A stretch of 64,000 nucleotides of DNA from Variovorax boronicumulans (GTDB taxonomy: Bacteria; Pseudomonadota; Gammaproteobacteria; Burkholderiales; Burkholderiaceae_C). Below, piece by piece: positions 54,901 through 63,900 of the stretch (position 1 is its first letter; each line of letters begins with the position of its first letter). The DNA is taken from NCBI RefSeq assembly GCF_030812215.1, contig NZ_JAUSSG010000005.1:399161-463160 (forward strand). The letters are read 5' to 3'. The notes beneath the pieces are model-generated. The model worked only from the letters and a program-made list of their open reading frames with translations. It was not told where the DNA came from and did not search any database. The translations under genes were made by a program, and so were the position numbers.

Positions 54901-57900
54901 TCACACGACAGGGCTGGCCGTCACGACCGTACGCAATCGCCAGGGCCTGACCCAAAGCGTGGCAGATGGGCGCGGCAATGTCACTACCTACACTTACGAC
55001 AAGAGCGGCAATCTCATCGGAACCGACGCGCCACTGGGCGCCAACACCAGTGCCACCTACGACAAGACCGGGCTCAAACTCAGCAGCACCGATGCCAACG
55101 GCGTCAGGACCGACTACACCTATGACGCGGCCAATCGGCTGCTCACGCGCACGCTTGACCCCACCACCAGCACGAGTGCAGGCCTGAACCTTGTCACGAC
55201 CTACGCCTATGACGCCAAAGGCCAGACCGTCAGCGTCACCGATCCTCGCGGGATAGTCACCGCCACCGAATTCGACCTTGCCGGACAGACCCTGCGCCAA
55301 GTGGTCGATCCCTCGGGCCTGCGCCTCACGACCAGCTACACCCACGACACCACGGGCAAGGTGCTCACGGTCACGGACCCGAGCGGCAATATCACCCAGT
55401 ACACCTACGACGGTGCAGGTCGGCGCATCAAGGAGGTGGTGGACCCGTCCTCTCAGACGCATGCTGGCCTGAACCTTACGCGCCGCTACGAGTACGACGC
55501 GGTCGGCAACGTCACGCGCTCCGTCGATGCCAACGGAAACGCCACGCGCTACGCCTACGACGCCAACAGCCGTCTGGTCTACACGCTCGACCCACTAGGC
55601 AACCTGACATATCAGGAGTTCGATTTCGCCGGCCATGTGTTGCGGCGCACTGCTTACGCTGTACCTATCGCGACGACTGGCCTCTCCAACACTCTCAGGA
55701 TTTCGGACGTACAAGCCCGTGTGGTCGCGACACCCGGCTCGGACGTTGTCGAGAATCGCCGCTATGACGGCCTGGGTCGGTTGGCGCAGACGATCGATGG
55801 CACAGGGGCTGTCGTTCGCTACACCTACGACAACGCTGACAACCTCGTCGAGACGCGCACCTTCGCGAATCGCGTCGATCCGACGAGCCTGAGCCTCATC
55901 CAGGGGCCCTGGCCAGTTTTCGACGACACCCGCGACGAACGAGTGCGTACTGTGTACGACACACTCAACCGCGCCGTTTGGAAGGTCGACGGCGCAGGCA
56001 ACGTACGGCGCAATATCTACGACGCGAAGGGCAATGTCGTCGAAGTCCTGGCCTATGCAAACGCCTTGACCGGTGCGGCGTTCAACTCATGGGACGGCCA
56101 GTCCGCTCCCGCCGTCATGGCCGACGCGGCCCGCGATCAAAGCATTCGCACCGTCTATGACACTGCCAATCGCGCCGTCTGGAATGTCGATACCTTAGGC
56201 GCTGTCACCCAGTACGCCTACGATGCCCACGGCAATGTCGTCGCAAAGCGCAGCTACAGCACGCCACTGACAACTGCCGCGCTCGCCGCCTGGGATGGCC
56301 GCACGGCTCTTGCACCGGTGGCCGACGACGCGCATGACCAGCGCGTGCGCAATGTCTACGACGCGGCCAATCGCCTGGTCTGGAGCGTGGACGGCATCGG
56401 TGCTGTCAGCAAGACAGCGTACGACGCCAACGGCAACGTCACGCGTCGCAGCCAGTACGCCACCCCCATTGCCGAGGCGGCCGATCCAGCGAGCGTGACC
56501 GACAGCGATGCCGACCGCGTCACCGACTTCCTCTACGACGCGGGCAATCGCCTGCGCTACCAACTGCGCTGGACCGACACATCCGAGCTGATGTCCGGCG
56601 CGGGTTGGATGCGAGAGGTCACCTCTTACGACTACGACGGCGTCGGCCGCCTTGTGCGCCAGACCGCGCACGCATGGCCGCTGCTGAGCTATGTCGGCAA
56701 CGACATCGACTCCGTCTTCGGCAACCTGAGCGTGGCACCTGGCATCGACCAGGCGAAGTACATGGTCTACGACGCTGCCGGACGATTGAGCTGGAGCGTC
56801 GATGGCACGGGTGCCGTCACGCGCAACAGCTACGACGGTACCGGCCGCGTGGTGCGCACTGTTCAGTACGCCCAGACGGTCGATGTCCTCGGTTTCCGCG
56901 ACGGCGTCATCAACGGCTATGCGATCCCGCAACTGACCGACAGTGCTTTGCAGGGGCTCCTGCGCCCTGATGTCTCGGTCGACCGCATCACTGCGTTCGC
57001 CCACGATGGCGCGGGCCGTCGCACCTTCACGGTCGATGCCCTGGGCAGCGTCACCCGGGCTGCCCACGACGCCTTCGGCAACGTCACGCAGCAAGTCGGC
57101 TACGACACCCGCATCGCCCCGCCCTCGGCAGCGAGCGTCTACACCGACGCCGATCTGCAGACGCGCACGAACGCAACCGCCAACGCAGGCACCGACCGCG
57201 TCCAACGCTTTGCCTACGACCAGGCCAACCGCCAGGTCTTCGCCGTCGATGCGCAGGGCGGCACGACCGAATCCATCTACGACGGCCTCGGCCAGGAAGT
57301 GCAAACCCGGCGGTATGCACGGGCAATCGACGTCGCAGGCTTGAGCACCACCGCCAGCGCGGCCGACATTCGCGCGCGCACGGCGGTCGACACCGTCAAC
57401 GACCGCGTCACCCTGCAGGTCTTCAATGGCGGCGGGCAGAAGATCTATGGCGTCGATCCCATGGGCTTCGTCAGCAAGACCGACTACGACGGCCTGGGGC
57501 AGGTGCGCGGCACCACGCAATATGCGCTGTCCATTCCGACGAACACCGCCAACACGGCCAAGGCCATCGCCGACGCCATCGTCACTTCACCCGACGACCG
57601 CAGCAAGAGCTTCCAGCGCGACGCCGTCGGACGCGTGCTCTCCACCGTCGATGCCATGGGCTTCACCGAGTCGTGGTCCTACGACGCCCTTGGCAACAAG
57701 ACCAGTTTCACCAACGCCAAGCATGCCGTGTGGACCTATGGGTACGACCTCCAGGGCCGACTGGTGCGCGAGGTGTCTCCGCAGGTCGAGCTCACGGCCG
57801 TCACCCCCGGGGGCAATGGCCGGCTCCAGGTCAATGCTGGGGCTAGCGGCGCAGGCAATGTCGTCACCGTGCTGGCCTACGACAGCTTCGGCAACCTGCG

Positions 57901-60900
57901 CAGCCGCACCGAAGGGGCGGGACGCCCCGAGCAGCGCACCACCACGTACGAATACGACCAGGTCGGGCGCCAGGTCAAGGCCATCTTTCCGCCGGTGGGC
58001 GTGTACGGCGGCGAATCTGCCGCGGCACTGGCGGCCAACGGCGCCAACGGTTCGGCCACCCGGGTGGAGTCGGTGCAGAGCCTCTTCACCGAGACCACCT
58101 ACAACGCCCTGGGCAATGCTGTCGCCAACCGTGACATCGGCGGCAACTACAGCTACAAGACCTACGACAACCTGGGCCGGGTGGCCCATGAGATCGACGC
58201 GCTGGGCCACGTCACCGGCTACGAGCGCAACACCTTCGGCGATGTGAAAACGCTGACCCGCTTTGCGGCCGGCACCACCCTGGCCGCCAGCGCGGCAGGC
58301 AATCCCACACAGGCGCCCAGCCGGGACCAGGTGGAGGCCACGGTGAGCGCCCTGCGCTCCGACGGTGCGAACCGCACGCTGCGCACCGACTACGACCGCC
58401 TGGGACGCGCCATCCAGGTGACCGAGGCGGAGACCGCCGGTTACGACGCCACGCTAACGACAACCCAGAACTTCAACGCCGGCAAGACCACGCGCAACAC
58501 CTACGACAGCTTCGGCCAGCTCGTGCAGGTGGCCAAGCTCAAGGACGCCACCGCCGGAACCTGGGCCCTGACCACCCACTTCTACGACCGGCGCGGCCAG
58601 CAGACCAATAGCATCGACGCGGGAGGCTATGTCACCACGCAGGGCTTCGATGCGGGCGGCAACGTGGCCTCTCGCACGGAATACGCAAACAAGCTGGACA
58701 CCTGGGCGGGCCTTACGACGATGGCAGGCTGGACGGGGGCAACCAACGCCGGCGCAGCCGGAACAGCGCCTCGGCCTGCGGCGAACGCAAGGGACGACCG
58801 GACCACAACCACCACGTACGACCGCAACAACCGCAAGACGAGCGAGACGCGGGTCAACGTGGAGTACAGCGCTGCTTCGACCGCCAGCGCAACGCGCGGC
58901 AATCTCACGACCGTCTATGAATACGACGCCGTGGGCAACCTGACGGTCACCACCGATGCCCTGGGAGGGCGCACCGTCAGCTACTACGACGCACTCGGAC
59001 GCGTGACGGCCGTGGCCGAGCCCACGCGCGCGGGCAGCGACGGCGTGAGCCCGCTCACGCCGCTGACGGTGTTCCGCCGCGATGCACACGGCAACGTGGT
59101 GCTCAAGACCGAGTACATCAATGGCGCGGATGCCAATGGGGCGGCGCTGAACCCGAATCCGTTCCCGGCTACCACCCTGGTACCGAATCCGGAGGTGGCA
59201 TCGGTCGAGGGAATGTTCATCCTTGGCAATCCCGCGGCGCCGGTCTGGGGCAAGGAGGGATCGCTCGGATACATCTCCAGCGTTCCTTTCGAGGGCAGCA
59301 AGCCGCTGTACCGAGGCATCAACAAGCCCTTCGCCAAGCACTACTTCACCACCGACGAAGCGGAATGGAATGCCTGGCTTTCCATCCCGGGGTTCGAGGC
59401 CGAGCCGGTGGTTGGATACGTCGCGGGCACGCCGCAACCCGGGACCACGAAGCTGTACAAGCTGCGGCTCGTCGATGCCACCTTCGTGGACATCGTCCTC
59501 ACCACAAACCCGGCCGAGGTGGAGGCCTTGGTCAGCGGCAGCCTCGGGCGAACCTATACCCTGGACAACGAAGAAATCTATGTCGGCACCGGACCGGCGG
59601 GGTCCTTCGACGCCAAGCTGACTCGCTACTTCACCGCCTACAACCCGCTGCCGGCCTTTGTGGGCCTTGATCACCTGTACCTGACAGAGACGATACGCGT
59701 CGCTACAGACCCGCAGAGAGACGTCGATCTCCTGGCCAACACCGACCGCACCAGCTTCACCCAATACGACGCGCTGGGCCACAAGGTGCAGACCACCGAC
59801 GCCATGGGCGTCAACCACTACAGCTCCTACAACAGCCAAGGCCTCGTGGCCAAGGACTGGCAAGGCGTCAGCGGCAACGACGGTGCCACACGCACCCTGT
59901 TCCGCGCCTATGCCTACGATGCACTCGGCCAGCAGACCCACGTCTACGACCCCGGCAACGCCACCGACAACGCGGACGCCACCCAGGGTGGGGCTCGCGG
60001 CATCTACACGACCAACCCCAAAGCCACCGTCACGCCCGCGCCGTCCCCCGGCAGTATTTCGGGAGGCGACCTTCCGGGGCGTCCGGTCGACAACGGCAAG
60101 CTTGCGCTGCAACTGGCCAACGTCGTGAACGCGCAGGGTGGCGCCGTGCGGGTCCAGTTCGACTACGTCATGCATCCCACCTCGTCCCCAGGCGACGAGA
60201 ACACACCGGCGGCCGTCATCCCCGGCCGCGCAGGCACCTTCGCGCAGGACTTCCAGTCGGCCGCCACCGCAGCACAGGGCGTGACGCTGTCGCCCGAGGA
60301 GCCCATGGCCAGTGTCTCGGCCGTCCGGATCTTCCAGGAACAAGGCCCAGGCAACTGGGTGCTGCTGTGGCAAGGCGCACCAGCACAGGCGGATGGCCAG
60401 ACCAACGCCAGCCCGGCCGCAGGCGCCTCCGGCGCCCCGGTCGACACCGCCATGGCTTACAACGCCTTCGGCGAACTGGTGGCCAAGAGCGTCAACGGCC
60501 AGGCCGGCGAATACTTCGACTACAACAACGCCGGCCAGCTCTGGCGCACCAACGCCGGCGACGGTGTGGACAAGGTGGCGCTGTACGACCTCCTGGGCAA
60601 CCAGAGCGCCGACATCCGCAGCGCGGGCAAGGCCCGCGGCGACCTCAACCTGCGCGCCTACGGCACCGCGGCCGAAGTGCGCGACCTGGTCGACGTACGG
60701 CGCACCAACACCAGCTACGACCTGCTGGGCCGCGTCACGCAACAGGCCCTGGCCGAACGCTGGACCGACAGCCAGGGCGGGGTCACCGCGCAAACCGGCA
60801 AGCTGGGCATTGCCGTCGTCGACGGCAGCGGGAACAACCGTGTTGCGCTGAGCTGGCCCGGCGTCCTCGAAGGCCTGGGCGGCGGGGACGTGCAGGTCAC

Positions 60901-63900
60901 GCTGCACTACACCCGGCGCGATGCCAATGGAGCCGAGACCGGCGCCACAAGTCGCAGCGTCACCGTCGGCGCGCTGGAAGCAGCCAACGGCTACACCATG
61001 GTCTGGGCCGATGCCAGCGGTGCCGAGCCCAGCGGAGTGGCACGCGTGACCCACGTCACCGTGCAAAAGCGCGACCTCCTGGGCGATTGGCAGACCGTGG
61101 TCAACCAGGATGGCGCGGGCAACGCCGGGCGCAGCGTGCGCATCGACGCGCCCGGCACACCCGCCGGGCCGCCGCCCGGTGCGCAGATCAACCTGCAGTG
61201 GCGCGTTGCCGGCAGCCCTGGCGACAGCGGCTGGGTGGGCGCGCCGCTGGCCAATTTTGGCGACAGCCTGCGCTTCGATGCCTCCGCATTGGGCGAAGGC
61301 AGCTACGAGTACCGCGTGTTCACCGCGCTCATGAACCAGCCGGCGACGGTCACGGCCAGCGGCGTGCTCTCGGTCACACCGCCGGTGCTCAGCAGCTTCA
61401 GCGCCAACGGCAACGTCAACGCGCCGGCACAGACCTTCGACTGGCAAAGCCCGGGCGGCGGCGACACCCAGGTCATTCGCTTGCGCCAGGTGGGCACCGC
61501 CACCTGGTATGAGCAAGCCATCAGCCAGAACGGCGGCACCAGCAGCATCAGCCTGGCCAACCTGCCCGGCGACGCCACCTACGAGTACGAGCTGCTGTGG
61601 AGCCACGCGGGCGATGTCGGCCCCTATGCGCATGCCACCGGGCAGATCTACAAGAAGGCGGCGGTCGCCGGAACGCCGGACATCCCCGGTACGCCCGAGC
61701 GGACAGTGAGCCTGCCTCACATTGACGGCGTGACGGTAGAGAAGCGAGAGGAGTCCATTTGGACCGACGAGAACGGCAATGACCGCACCCGCACCGTGTG
61801 GGTCGTGCGCCTGCCGCCGCCCCCCCTGGGCCTGGTCAGCCGCGTGGGCATGCGCGTCAACGGCGACGGCCTTCCGCTGCTGCTCATGCAGCAACGCCAA
61901 TGGCCGCCATCGCGCCCGGACGGCTACGACGAGTTCGTCGTCACGGACTCGAGCATCCTGTTGCGGGGCCTGGTGTACGAGTTCGTCTACACCTACTCCC
62001 CCATTCACAATGCCGAGGCCACGCAGCACACCTCCGGCAAGTTGACCTACTTCCCCGACGGCAGCGTGCAGTTCGAGGACACCACGCCGCCCATGCAGGT
62101 CATTCCTGCTACGCCCGGCATTCCAGGCACTCCGGGCACGCCGGCCCAGTACGCCTACACCGGCACGACGCCCGAGAGCCCCTACGCCATCAGCCAGGAT
62201 CGCTGGCTGGGCGGCCCGCAGTTGCACATCGGCCAGGCGCTCAACGGCAGCGGAGCCGGCTACGTGCGCCCTGTGGTCACGCAGAACACCGACCGATGGG
62301 GCAACGTGGTCTCCATCACCGACCCGCGCTCCAGCGCCTGGAAGACCACCTACCGCTACAACGCCAACAACCAGCTGGTGCAGCAGGTGCAGACCGACTC
62401 GGACGGCAACGCGGGCGCCGACGCAAACGGCAACGTTGTCAACGCCAACGCACCCGTCACGCAGATCTACTTCGACGCCCTCGGGCGCCAGGTGGCCGTG
62501 CGCGACGCCAGGGACAACGTCAACGTCCAGGTGTGGGATGCAGGCGGCAAGCTCGTGCAGGAGCGCCACGCCGACGGCGGTGTGATCGACCACCGCTTCA
62601 ACGCCTTCGGCAACGAGGTCGCGACCGTCGATGCAAGGCGCAAAACCACCACCTCGACCTACGACAAGCTCGACCGCCTGGTGCGCACCGTACGCCCGGC
62701 GGTGGGCGTATACACCTCTGGGTTCGGGCTCGGTGGCGTGGTGGCCACGGACCTTGGCACGCGCAACCTGCAGGAAACCCAGCGCTGGGACCAGGCCGGG
62801 CGCAAGCTGAGCCAGACCAACGCCAACAACGAGACCGTCAAGTACGCCTACGACCTGCGCGGCAACCTGGTGAGCACCACGCAGCTGCGCGCCGAGGGCA
62901 GCGCCACCCCCGAGCGGCTGGCCACCATTGCCGCCTACGACGCGCGCAACCACAAGATCATTGAGGTGGACGCCAACGGCAGCGACACCACCTGGCGCTA
63001 CGACTACTTCGGACAACTGCAGGCACGTACCGACCTGGGCAAGACCGGCTACGGCTACAGCTACGACAACGCGCGCCAGCTGTCCCAGATCTCCGGCGGC
63101 CAGGGCCAGACGATGCACTACGACGCGGCCGGCCAGCTGGTGCGCATCGACGACACCAGAGTCGGCACGACCAGCACCTACGCCTACGACCTGGGCGGCC
63201 GCCGCCTGCGCGAGACCACCATCCACAACGGCGCGGTCTATCAGGACAACGCCATCGCCTACGACGCGCTGGGGCGCATGCGCTGGGTGGCCGATACACG
63301 CGCCTACGTCAGCATCGACTACGACAAGGCGGGCAATCGCACCCGGGTCACGACCAAGGCGCGCGATGTCGGCGTGCAGGCCAACTCCGACACCGCCTAC
63401 ACCTACGACGCGATGAACCGCCAGCTCACCGCCGGCAGCCACACCTTCGCCTATGACGCCAACGGCAACCGCACGAGCGACACCGACAGCGCCGCTGGCG
63501 GCATCAACGAGAGCTACGACTACGACGCGCTGAACCGCCTCACGCGGACCTCACGCAGCGACGGAACCTTCGAGGCACGCGCCTACGACGCGGCCAGCCG
63601 CGTGGTGCAGACGGCCGAGGAGGGGTCGATCAAGTCCGACGACTACGACGACAACGGGCGCCTGGTTGCCTCCACGCAGCTCAAGGGCACGGCCTCGGCA
63701 CTCTCGGGCAGCAACACCACCATCTACTTCTACGACGCGGCGGGCAACGCGGTGAACTCGCTGTACGTGGACTCGGGCTCGAACGCCAGCAGCCACACGC
63801 ACACCACTTATGTGGCGGGGCCGCAGGGCTATCAGCAAAAGACCAGCACCACCGTCAATGCGCGCGGCGCCATCCAGATCGATGGCAGCACCGGCAACAC

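Noticed and set aside
58454..63442. An open antisense frame of 1,662 codons opposite the giant RHS gene
   Set aside because: Its translation is a low-complexity Val/Gly/Ala/His/Arg mixture without domains, and it is the mirror of YD-repeat codon bias in GC-rich DNA. The plus-strand frame has clear RHS content throughout.
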